Shown here: piece by piece, positions 8,220-14,856 of the stretch
How the letters are laid out: each line of letters begins with the position of its first letter
Position numbering within the stretch: the first letter of the stretch is position 1
NCBI GenBank assembly: GCA_047635955.1
Contig: JBLIGW010000015.1
Coordinates: 1 to 14,856 of the forward strand
Source of the DNA: WFTC01 sp047635955
Lineage (GTDB): Bacteria; Patescibacteriota; Gracilibacteria; UBA1369; 2-02-FULL-48-14
DNA: 14,856 bases
Direction: 5' to 3'
Translations under genes and position numbers: made by a program
The notes under the pieces: model-generated
What the model saw: only the letters and a program-made list of their open reading frames with translations
Told to the model about the DNA's origin: nothing
The model's database searches: none

Positions 8220-8245
8220 CTACTCTTGAAAAGTATTAAAGAGTA
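8200..8245 (+). promoter_or_regulatory. two overlapping, mutually exclusive hairpins before the HD gene
   Basis: Hairpin 1 is AGTAGATT (8200-8207) with AATCTACT (8217-8224), perfect over 8 bp with a 9-nt loop. Hairpin 2 is TACTCTT (8221-8227) with AAGAGTA (8239-8245), perfect over 7 bp. They share TACT at 8221-8224, so both cannot form on the same RNA. The right arm of hairpin 2 contains AAGAG, the only Shine-Dalgarno-like sequence near the ATG at 8249. As DNA, hairpin 1 is a dyad over the promoter spacer and -10. This could be an operator or a translation switch; function is inferred. Confidence 0.5.
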
Positions 8246-8248
8246 AAA

Positions 8249-9544
8249 ATGGAACAACTAGCTACTTCGGAAACTCGTGAAGCTGCAATAGAACACTACA
8301 TTGTGGAGGATTTAACTCGACCACCTTTCAGTTATGAAAGTCGAAAGCCTAGAATGGATCGTGCTGACGAATCTCTAGTCTTTGAGATGGAAAAAAGAGT
8401 TTTTCAGTGTGATCAGCTTCCAGAAGTACCTCCATCATTTGATGAGGAGTCACCACTAAAAAGAACTTATAAATTCTTCAAAAAAGCTCAATCAGAGCTC
8501 AATAAAGCAACTAGTGACACTATGATTTTTCATGCTCATGCACTAGCCACTCCTACAGAACACAGCCAGAAAATGTTAAAGCTTGTATTGAAAAATCACC
8601 ATGAGTCAAAAACTCTATACCTTAAGAACCTCATGGCCTACTTAAGTATATTTAAACATACTCCTGGAACTACAAATAAAGATGCTGCAAATGAATTGTT
8701 CCATGAGACTGAGACTATATTCCTAGCTCATCAAGTTTATGTAGGGGTTCGTAGTTTCACACATGACCACAGCCCTCTAAGGGAGGACAATGACACTGTA
8801 ATGAAACACGTTTATGAGGTTTCAATTGCAACAATGAACTTCTTTATTCGAAAACTTGCACGTGAAAACGACACAAAAGTAAGAGAGTTATTATTCACAC
8901 GAATGAAGGAAAACATGATTGTAGGCCTGGCACACGATCTAAAAGAAGACCACCGGAACATACCACTAGACACAATGCACGACACTCTTCTAGGGTTAAC
9001 GGTTCAAGATTCTAGACTCATAAACTTAATTCACGCTAAAGAGCCTGGAGAAGAACGAATCAGAACCAATATAAATTTTCTTAAAAGAAGATGGCGAACC
9101 ATAAGATTAAAACTAATTGCACTCACCAAACCTGAACAAAAAGCGTGCAGACCAGGTTATTTAAGGCGTCAAATACGAAAAGTATCAATCACAAAACAAG
9201 CAGATCTTATTCTCACTAAAATACTTGATCGTGACAGTAATATATTGAGCCTCACATATATGTCTGGAAAAGAGAAGGAATCAAAAGAATTTAGACAAAA
9301 TCGGAAAATTGCTGAAACAGAAGAAATCATAGAGATTGCCCTAGAAATATATGCAGAAAATAAAGACCCTGACCTACTAGAGGAAATACAGTTTTTAGCT
9401 CAAGCCTGCATTTCTGAATCAGAAAGACTTGAGCGTGAACACTCAGAAGAAATAAAAGAGCAACAAATCAGCACTCAAATCCACGCAGCACGAGCCGTAA
9501 TTAATGCCCAACTCAATCAGGTAACAGAACTTTTAGGTGCATAA
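8249..9544 (+). CDS. divergent HD-domain protein, RelA/SpoT-hydrolase-like
   Basis: This is a 431-residue, mostly helical soluble protein with no close family that I recognise by name. Its centre carries an ordered set of residues matching the metal-dependent (p)ppGpp hydrolase domain of SpoT/Rel and MESH1: His187 (in KHVYEV), His229-Asp230 with Glu233-Asp234 (AHDLKED, the HDxxED motif of alarmone hydrolases), and KILDRDSN (324-331), which lines up with the KLADRLHN signature (Asp327, Arg328, Asn331). After this come Arg/Glu-rich helices, including TEEIIEIALEIYA (357-369), resembling ETLEIYAPLA of Rel proteins. No (p)ppGpp synthetase, TGS or ACT domain is visible. Residues 1-180 are an unrecognised helical region and 375-431 a charged C-terminal helix. 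It may hydrolyse alarmones or another nucleotide. It has its own promoter and converges on the 23S-5S unit. Confidence 0.55.
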   Translation: MEQLATSETREAAIEHYIVEDLTRPPFSYESRKPRMDRADESLVFEMEKRVFQCDQLPEVPPSFDEESPLKRTYKFFKKAQSELNKATSDTMIFHAHALATPTEHSQKMLKLVLKNHHESKTLYLKNLMAYLSIFKHTPGTTNKDAANELFHETETIFLAHQVYVGVRSFTHDHSPLREDNDTVMKHVYEVSIATMNFFIRKLARENDTKVRELLFTRMKENMIVGLAHDLKEDHRNIPLDTMHDTLLGLTVQDSRLINLIHAKEPGEERIRTNINFLKRRWRTIRLKLIALTKPEQKACRPGYLRRQIRKVSITKQADLILTKILDRDSNILSLTYMSGKEKESKEFRQNRKIAETEEIIEIALEIYAENKDPDLLEEIQFLAQACISESERLEREHSEEIKEQQISTQIHAARAVINAQLNQVTELLGA

Positions 9545-9573
9545 AAAAAAGACCTACTAGTTAAAGTAAGTCT
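9543..9573 (-). terminator. rho-independent terminator of the 23S-5S unit
   Basis: Read on the minus strand, an 8-bp stem (AGACTTAC with GTAGGTCT, one G-U pair; plus-strand arms 9550-9557 and 9566-9573) with an 8-nt loop is followed by eight T residues (plus-strand A run 9543-9550). The T run overlaps the TAA stop of the convergent HD-domain gene. On the plus strand the same hairpin is followed by GGTTTTA, so it could weakly terminate that gene too. Confidence 0.85.
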
Positions 9574-9587
9574 GGTTTTATGGAAAC

Positions 9588-9731
9588 AAAAAGGAGCTTG
9601 ATCTAGGCGTCGTCCTACTCTTCCACCGTTCGCACGGCAGTACAATTAGCGATGAAGGGCTTAACTTCTGTGTTCGAAATGGTAACAGGTGTACCCCCTT
9701 CTCTGTAGACACCTAGATCAAACTCCTTTTT
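9588..9731 (-). repeat. 20-bp inverted repeat enclosing 5S rRNA (precursor processing stem)
   Basis: The sequence AAAAAGGAGCTTGATCTAGG (9588-9607) is complementary to 9712-9731 over all 20 positions if one G-U pair is allowed. It extends helix I of 5S outward on both sides, giving the precursor a long stem suitable for ribonuclease processing. The 3' arm of the transcript ends in CTCCTTTTT, so the structure could also help termination. Confidence 0.8.
9601..9718 (-). rRNA. rrf: 5S ribosomal RNA
   Basis: On the minus strand the sequence carries the conserved 5S core CGAACACAGAAGTTAAG and the 3' segment GGAAGAGTAGGACG, bounded by complementary helix I ends (ATCTAGGTGTC with GACGCCTAGAT). The estimated length is 118 nt, close to the bacterial 120. 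Ends were set by matching helix I to E. coli numbering and may be off by 1-3 nt. It follows 23S after about 120 nt and is the last gene of the unit. Confidence 0.95.
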
Positions 9732-9840
9732 TAATGGTTGTTTTGATCTATAGCTCTTAGTTGGTTGCAAAATAATCACAATCTTTCGATCTGATTACGT
9801 TCTCTGAATGCCAATAAAATCAGAAAGATGAAGTTTTATA
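9719..9840 (-). other. 23S-5S internal transcribed spacer, no tRNA
   Basis: The spacer holds no tRNA or ORF. It contains the 3' arms of the pre-23S processing stalk: 9810-9830 pairs imperfectly (about 17 of 21 positions, counting G-U) with 12804-12824, and 9761-9774 pairs perfectly with 12903-12916 across the whole 23S gene. It also contains the 5' arm of the 5S stem (9712-9731). Confidence 0.7.
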
Positions 9841-12797
<2,957 letters not shown>

Positions 12798-12803
12798 TAA
12801 CGT

Positions 12804-12916
12804 CATCTTTCCTCTTTTAATAGCAATCGGAAAAAATAATTTTATATTTTTGAAAGAATTGTTTGATACTATTGGGTGCTCGTCTGCAGCCAATAATATC
12901 CATATTTTGCAACCAA
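12804..12916 (-). repeat. 5' arms of the pre-23S processing stalk
   Basis: Two leader segments are complementary to the 23S-5S spacer. 12903-12916 (TATTTTGCAACCAA) pairs perfectly with 9761-9774, and 12804-12824 pairs imperfectly with 9810-9830, with 8 contiguous pairs (GAAAGATG with CATCTTTC) nearest the 23S ends. Together they bring both 23S ends into a long stalk of the RNase III-substrate type. Confidence 0.7.
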
Positions 12917-12918
12917 GT

Positions 12919-12929
12919 TGTCAAAGAGC
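12919..12929 (-). promoter_or_regulatory. boxA antitermination element
   Basis: The minus strand reads GCTCTTTGACA, one base from the GCTCTTTAACA core of the E. coli rrn boxA. It lies in the leader after a hairpin, where Nus-factor antitermination sites of rRNA units are found. It would let RNA polymerase resist Rho on the untranslated 23S transcript. Confidence 0.7.
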
Positions 12930-12958
12930 GAACAAAACAAAGTGTAGTGTTTCATACA

Positions 12959-13006
12959 CTCCTGAGGTCCAGAGGCCTATGCCTTTCTGAAGCTGAAACT
13001 CAGGAG
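12959..13006 (-). promoter_or_regulatory. leader hairpin upstream of boxA
   Basis: CTCCTGAG (12959-12966) and CTCAGGAG (12999-13006) form a perfect 8-bp stem. An inner helix, CAGAGGC with GCC-TT-TCTG, is likely. The position between the promoter and boxA is that of boxB-type hairpins in rrn leaders; the exact role is inferred. Confidence 0.6.
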
Positions 13007-13063
13007 TAGAAGAAACGTCTCGTTCACAAATTTTTAAGGGGCGCCTATTAACTAGGCCGCGCC

Positions 13064-13115
13064 ATTATAGGCAGGCATTTCAGAGGAGTCAATACTATTT
13101 TTCCCCTTTTTAGTG
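13064..13115 (-). promoter_or_regulatory. rRNA promoter with UP-like element and GC-rich discriminator
   Basis: On the minus strand TTGACT (13092-13087), a 17-bp spacer and perfect TATAAT (13069-13064) form a strong housekeeping promoter. Directly upstream is an A-rich stretch (AAAAAGGGGAAAAATAGTA, 13111-13093) like an rRNA UP element. Directly downstream the bases GGCGCGGCC (13063-13055) form an all-G/C discriminator, with the start predicted near 13057. GC-rich discriminators characterise promoters repressed in the stringent response in studied bacteria. Confidence 0.85.
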
Positions 13116-13240
13116 AGATGCACCCTAACCAGTTACAAGAACCACGCCCAACAGGTTAACTTTAACTACGATTTCGCCACAAAACGAAGATCAACAAGTC
13201 CAGACAATAGGCTTTAAAACAAGATAATCACCTCAGAAGT
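13116..13240. other. intergenic stretch between the small exported gene and the rRNA promoter
   Basis: No tRNA, plausible small ORF, strong terminator or clear second promoter is visible. A small dyad (TTCG with CGAA around 13171-13187) and the palindrome GTTAAC (13155-13160) are present but have no obvious meaning. Confidence 0.4.
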
Positions 13241-13780
13241 TTAATCCCCAATGGCAAGAACAATGCTTTCCACTGTAGTTGTAGCCGTAATCACGTCCCC
13301 AGCGAGGGAGTTACAATCCCAAATAATCGGCTGTGAAGCCGTAAGTCTCACATCCACAGGCCCAAGACTAGAAAACTCACATGTTGTTCTATTCACGAGA
13401 GGACCGAAGGAAAACTTAAGTTCTTCTACAGTTAACTCTCCCTTAACAGTCGCACACCGAGTTTCCGTACGAGTTCTTGCACCTTCAGGACTAGCAATTC
13501 CATCAAGCCTATCATCAGCCTCAGAAATGTGATTGAAGAGTTGGTTTTCTCCAGGCACACTATCACGACACAACTGTTCAGATACCACTCCATCTGCACT
13601 CCACTGCCTATATATGCGTTCAGCCAGTAAAGGATTCGGCTCCATGGTAGAAAGAACTTCACTTTGAATTGAATCTCTAAATTTTGGATCAAGAGCCTTG
13701 TTCACACTACACACTCCTATTGTAAGCGCAGCAGCATAAGCAATTGTACGTGGAAGTGGATTTTTTTGTGATACAGCCAT
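13241..13780 (-). CDS. small exported or membrane-anchored cysteine-containing protein, unknown
   Basis: I do not recognise this 179-residue protein. Residues 1-11 are basic and polar, and 12-24 form a short hydrophobic segment (TIAYAAALTIGVC), suggesting a signal peptide or N-terminal anchor; the Cys24 context (IGVC) does not fit a standard lipobox. The remaining 150 residues are polar with Cys71, Cys109, Cys134 and Cys156, an even number that could form two disulfides outside the cell. The C-terminal half (115-179) is rich in Thr, Val, Ile and Ser and looks like beta structure. The ATG start has no Shine-Dalgarno sequence but lies about 26 nt after the -10 of a plausible promoter. It lies between the 78-residue membrane gene and the rRNA promoter. 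Confidence 0.65.
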   Translation of the reverse strand: MAVSQKNPLPRTIAYAAALTIGVCSVNKALDPKFRDSIQSEVLSTMEPNPLLAERIYRQWSADGVVSEQLCRDSVPGENQLFNHISEADDRLDGIASPEGARTRTETRCATVKGELTVEELKFSFGPLVNRTTCEFSSLGPVDVRLTASQPIIWDCNSLAGDVITATTTVESIVLAIGD

Positions 13781-13805
13781 ACCTAAATTGATTAGTTAAG
13801 AGTTA

Positions 13806-13833
13806 ACCCTATCATTTATCTCAGTTTTGTCAA
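13806..13833 (-). promoter_or_regulatory. candidate promoter for the small exported protein
   Basis: The minus strand has a perfect TTGACA (13833-13828), a 16-bp spacer and TAGGGT (13811-13806) preceded by TGA, an extended -10 arrangement. The -10 is poor, but the -35 and TG motif compensate. It lies just downstream of the stop of the upstream membrane gene. Confidence 0.45.
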
Positions 13834-13835
13834 GT

Positions 13836-14072
13836 CTATATAAAGCTACCCAAGTTATTAACAGCAAAATCCTGAATGGTTCCCGTTGCCCACATTAAAG
13901 AGAGGACAAACACAGCAAAGCCCAATAAAGCCAAGAAGGTCCACGTCCCCCCCCTTCCAAGATAACGCTCCGCAAAGCCAATGTTACCCGTCATATCCTT
14001 AATTTGTTTTCTGAATACAATGATAAGAAAACCTAAACCCATCCCCAGCAAGCCTTGTCCTATTGGTCCCAT
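13836..14072 (-). CDS. small two-segment membrane protein, unknown
   Basis: This is a 78-residue protein that I do not recognise. A glycine-rich hydrophobic segment (about 3-20, GPIGQGLLGMGLGFLIIVF) is followed by a basic loop (RKQIKDMTG, 21-29) and a polar stretch with FAERYLGRGGT (33-43). A second hydrophobic segment (about 44-64) and a short tail follow. The loop charge suggests that it faces the cytoplasm. Length and architecture resemble small conserved hypothetical proteins in Patescibacteria, but no function can be assigned. The ATG is preceded by a TATAAT 23-28 bp upstream and no Shine-Dalgarno sequence. The gene is divergent from the tRNA unit and is followed by the exported-protein gene on the same strand. 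Confidence 0.7.
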   Translation of the reverse strand: MGPIGQGLLGMGLGFLIIVFRKQIKDMTGNIGFAERYLGRGGTWTFLALLGFAVFVLSLMWATGTIQDFAVNNLGSFI

Positions 14073-14094
14073 AGCGTTGAATTAAATTAATAAG

Positions 14095-14123
14095 ATTATA
14101 CTCTTTATAGAAAAAGAAGCGAA
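14095..14123 (-). promoter_or_regulatory. promoter for the 78-residue membrane protein
   Basis: The minus strand has a perfect TATAAT (14100-14095) about 23 bp before the ATG at 14072. The best -35 at 17-bp spacing is poor (TTCGCT, 14123-14118), so the call rests mainly on the -10. It is back to back with the tRNA promoter. Confidence 0.5.
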
Positions 14124-14130
14124 ATAGTAC

Positions 14131-14160
14131 TTGATCAAAGTACCCCATAGGTGTTATAAA
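14131..14160 (+). promoter_or_regulatory. promoter for the tRNA-Ala/tRNA-Ile unit
   Basis: TTGATC (14131-14136), an 18-bp spacer and TATAAA (14155-14160) give a predicted start near 14167. That places the first leader hairpin (14187-14225) in the transcript, ahead of tRNA-Ala. Confidence 0.6.
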
Positions 14161-14186
14161 TTCGTGGCTACTTTGTAGTAATTGAT

Positions 14187-14250
14187 AGTGAGTCGTCAAG
14201 CAAGTTCGTTGCTTCGACCCTCACTCGGAAAAGAAAGATCACTTTCTTTC
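14187..14250 (+). repeat. two-hairpin leader module, copy 1 (before tRNA-Ala)
   Basis: Hairpin A is built from AGTGAG (14187-14192) with CTCACT (14220-14225), TCG with CGA, and AAGCAA (14198-14203) with TTGCTT (14209-14214) around a GTTCG loop. Hairpin B is AAAGAAAG (14230-14237) with CTTTCTTT (14242-14249) around ATCA. The module ends 10 nt before the tRNA with CTCAATTCGGG. Copy 2, before tRNA-Ile, is similar in sequence and fold. Role unknown; RNA processing or expression control is possible. Confidence 0.75.
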
Positions 14251-14259
14251 TCTCAATTC

Positions 14260-14336
14260 GGGCCCTTAGCTCAGTTGGCTAGAGCGCCTGCCTTGCACGC
14301 AGGAGGTCATCGGTTCGAACCCGATAGGGTCCACCA
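14260..14336 (+). tRNA. tRNA-Ala (anticodon UGC)
   Basis: A 77-nt cloverleaf with encoded CCA (14334-14336). The acceptor stem GGGCCCT/AGGGTCC contains the G3-U70 pair that specifies alanine. The anticodon arm is CCTGC-CTTGCAC-GCAGG with TGC at 14294-14296. The T arm contains GGTTCGAAC. This tRNA is usually found in the 16S-23S spacer; here it is outside the rRNA unit and in the opposite orientation to 23S. Confidence 0.98.
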
Positions 14337-14368
14337 TATTTTACACATACAGTGTAGAAGCACAATTC

Positions 14369-14427
14369 GAGTGGTAGCAACTTCGTTGCACAACCCTCAC
14401 TCAGAAAAGAAAGTTTACTTTCTTTTC
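14369..14427 (+). repeat. two-hairpin leader module, copy 2 (before tRNA-Ile)
   Basis: Hairpin A is GAGTG (14369-14373) with CACTC (14398-14402) and GCAA (14377-14380) with TTGC (14386-14389) around CTTCG. Hairpin B is a perfect 10-bp stem, GAAAAGAAAG (14404-14413) with CTTTCTTTTC (14418-14427), around TTTA. It is followed by the same CTCAATTCGGG junction with the tRNA as copy 1. Loop and stem bases differ from copy 1 while pairing is kept. Confidence 0.75.
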
Positions 14428-14436
14428 TCTCAATTC

Positions 14437-14513
14437 GGGCGATTAGCTCAGCTGGTTAGAGCGCCACACTGATAATGTGGAGGTCGGAGGTTCAAGTCCT
14501 CCATCGCCCACCA
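14437..14513 (+). tRNA. tRNA-Ile (anticodon GAU)
   Basis: A 77-nt cloverleaf with encoded CCA (14511-14513). Acceptor stem is GGGCGAT/ATCGCCC; the anticodon arm is CCACA-CTGATAA-TGTGG, with GAT as anticodon; the T arm contains GGTTCAAGTCC. It lies 100 nt after tRNA-Ala in the same orientation. The intervening sequence holds a small TACAC/GTGTA hairpin (14342-14356) and leader module copy 2. A terminator hairpin follows directly. Confidence 0.98.
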
Positions 14514-14516
14514 TTT

Positions 14517-14539
14517 GAAACCTTTCAAAGGTTTCTTTT
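14517..14539 (+). terminator. terminator of the tRNA unit
   Basis: GAAACCT (14517-14523) pairs with AGGTTTC (14529-14535) around TTCAA, followed by TTTT (14536-14539). It begins 3 nt after the tRNA-Ile CCA. The T tract is short, so strength is moderate. The convergent gene ends at 14541. Confidence 0.7.
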
Positions 14540-14540
14540 G

Positions 14541-14852
14541 CTATACAGATTTAATAGAATTCTTAAAATGCTCAACAATATCCTCCCTCCTTCTCACCAT
14601 AGCGTGAGCCACTGGCCCAATCTCATACCACTTAGGGTCAAAAACATGAACATTCTCACCTAAATCAGGAGTGCCAGACAAAGCATCTGCATCAATCCTA
14701 TAAAAGGAATAGTTTTTTAAGTGAGTCGTTACCTTTTTCAATTCCGCCACCTCTACTGAGACAGGAACAGCACCAAAAAGCACATTATTGAAAGCCGGCG
14801 CTTGTGAAATCCAAATAAACTCATTCAAAGTCTCAGGAATGAGCCTCAACAT
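14541..14852 (-). CDS. unrecognised protein, possibly partial at right edge
   Basis: A 103-residue frame ends at TAG (complement of 14541-14543). Its first ATG is at 14852, only 4 bp from the window edge, and the one visible upstream codon (TCA) is open, so the true start may lie outside. The sequence is soluble and mixed, with EFIWISQAPAFNNVLFG (12-28), a VHVFDPKWYEIGPVAHAMV stretch (68-86) and a charged C-terminal helix (RRREDIVEHFKNSIKSV). I recognise no domain or active-site motif. It is convergent with the tRNA unit and shares the intervening hairpin. Confidence 0.55.
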   Translation of the reverse strand: MLRLIPETLNEFIWISQAPAFNNVLFGAVPVSVEVAELKKVTTHLKNYSFYRIDADALSGTPDLGENVHVFDPKWYEIGPVAHAMVRRREDIVEHFKNSIKSV

Positions 14853-14856
14853 TGAA

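Larger units (their letters stand above)
12798..13057 (-). other. transcribed leader of the 23S-5S unit
   Basis: About 260 nt lies between the predicted transcription start and 23S. In order of transcription it contains a GC-rich start region, a hairpin (12959-13006), boxA (12919-12929), a processing arm (12903-12916), a second hairpin (ATTGG/CCAAT plus TGC/GCA, 12871-12894) and the inner processing arm (12804-12824). No tRNA and no protein-coding frame of note is present. The content resembles a 16S-23S spacer, but headed by its own promoter. Confidence 0.7.

Noticed and set aside
9719..9840. tRNA in the 23S-5S spacer
   Set aside because: No cloverleaf or T-arm GGTTCRA motif; the segment is explained by processing-stem arms.
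13241..13692. Plus-strand (13251-13532) and minus-strand (13432-13692) frames overlapping the 179-residue gene
   Set aside because: The 179-residue frame has a signal-like N-terminus and a promoter; the alternatives lack both. This is the least certain shadow decision because the gene itself is unrecognised.
14181..14472. 96-codon plus-strand frame across tRNA-Ala
   Set aside because: It reads through tRNA and hairpin repeats; its repeated LAQLARAPALHAGG-type peptide is a typical tRNA-derived artefact.

Overview
The window looks like chromosome from a candidate-phyla-radiation (Patescibacteria) bacterium, possibly Peregrinibacteria-like. The grounds are a PrgI plus TraC/VirB4-N-terminal-domain pair of the kind common in those genomes, A/T-rich gene starts mostly without Shine-Dalgarno sequences, and small orphan membrane proteins. 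UGA acts as a normal stop (the PrgI gene ends in TGA inside an ATGA overlap), which argues against the UGA-recoding Gracilibacteria and Absconditabacteria. The phylum assignment is inference; no 16S rRNA gene is present to test it.

Layout. 1-118: start of a membrane-anchored protein leaving the window on the minus strand. 187-2019: two plus-strand one-carbon genes, 5-formyltetrahydrofolate cyclo-ligase and glyA, 9 bp apart. 2016-6929: a minus-strand operon-like run read as lepA, then an oligopeptide-binding lipoprotein, then a HAMP/PP2C (SpoIIE-type) phosphatase, with 17 and 22 bp gaps. Its last gene converges on glyA with overlapping stop codons. 6930-8190: a near-consensus promoter driving prgI and a TraC-like gene with a 4-bp overlap. 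8191-9544: a separately promoted gene for a protein that I read as a divergent RelA/SpoT-type HD (alarmone hydrolase-like) protein, with two overlapping hairpins before its start.

9543-13115 is an rRNA unit on the minus strand: promoter with A-rich upstream element and an all-G/C discriminator, about 260-nt leader with hairpin, boxA and processing-stem arms, 23S, a tRNA-free spacer, 5S inside a 20-bp processing stem, and a rho-independent terminator. No 16S gene lies upstream; protein genes begin within 150 bp of the promoter. The 23S-5S pair is therefore transcribed independently of 16S, at least locally.

13241-14072 holds two minus-strand genes for small unrecognised proteins, one exported and cysteine-containing, one with two membrane segments. 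14131-14539 is a plus-strand tRNA-Ala(UGC) / tRNA-Ile(GAU) unit. These two tRNAs normally sit in the 16S-23S spacer; here they are outside the rRNA unit, in opposite orientation, and each is preceded by a duplicated two-hairpin module. 14541-14852 is an unrecognised minus-strand gene reaching the right edge.

Themes: the window centres on translation (23S, 5S, LepA, tRNAs), one-carbon supply, and possibly (p)ppGpp control, since the alarmone-hydrolase-like gene abuts an rRNA unit whose promoter has a GC-rich discriminator. That functional link is inference.
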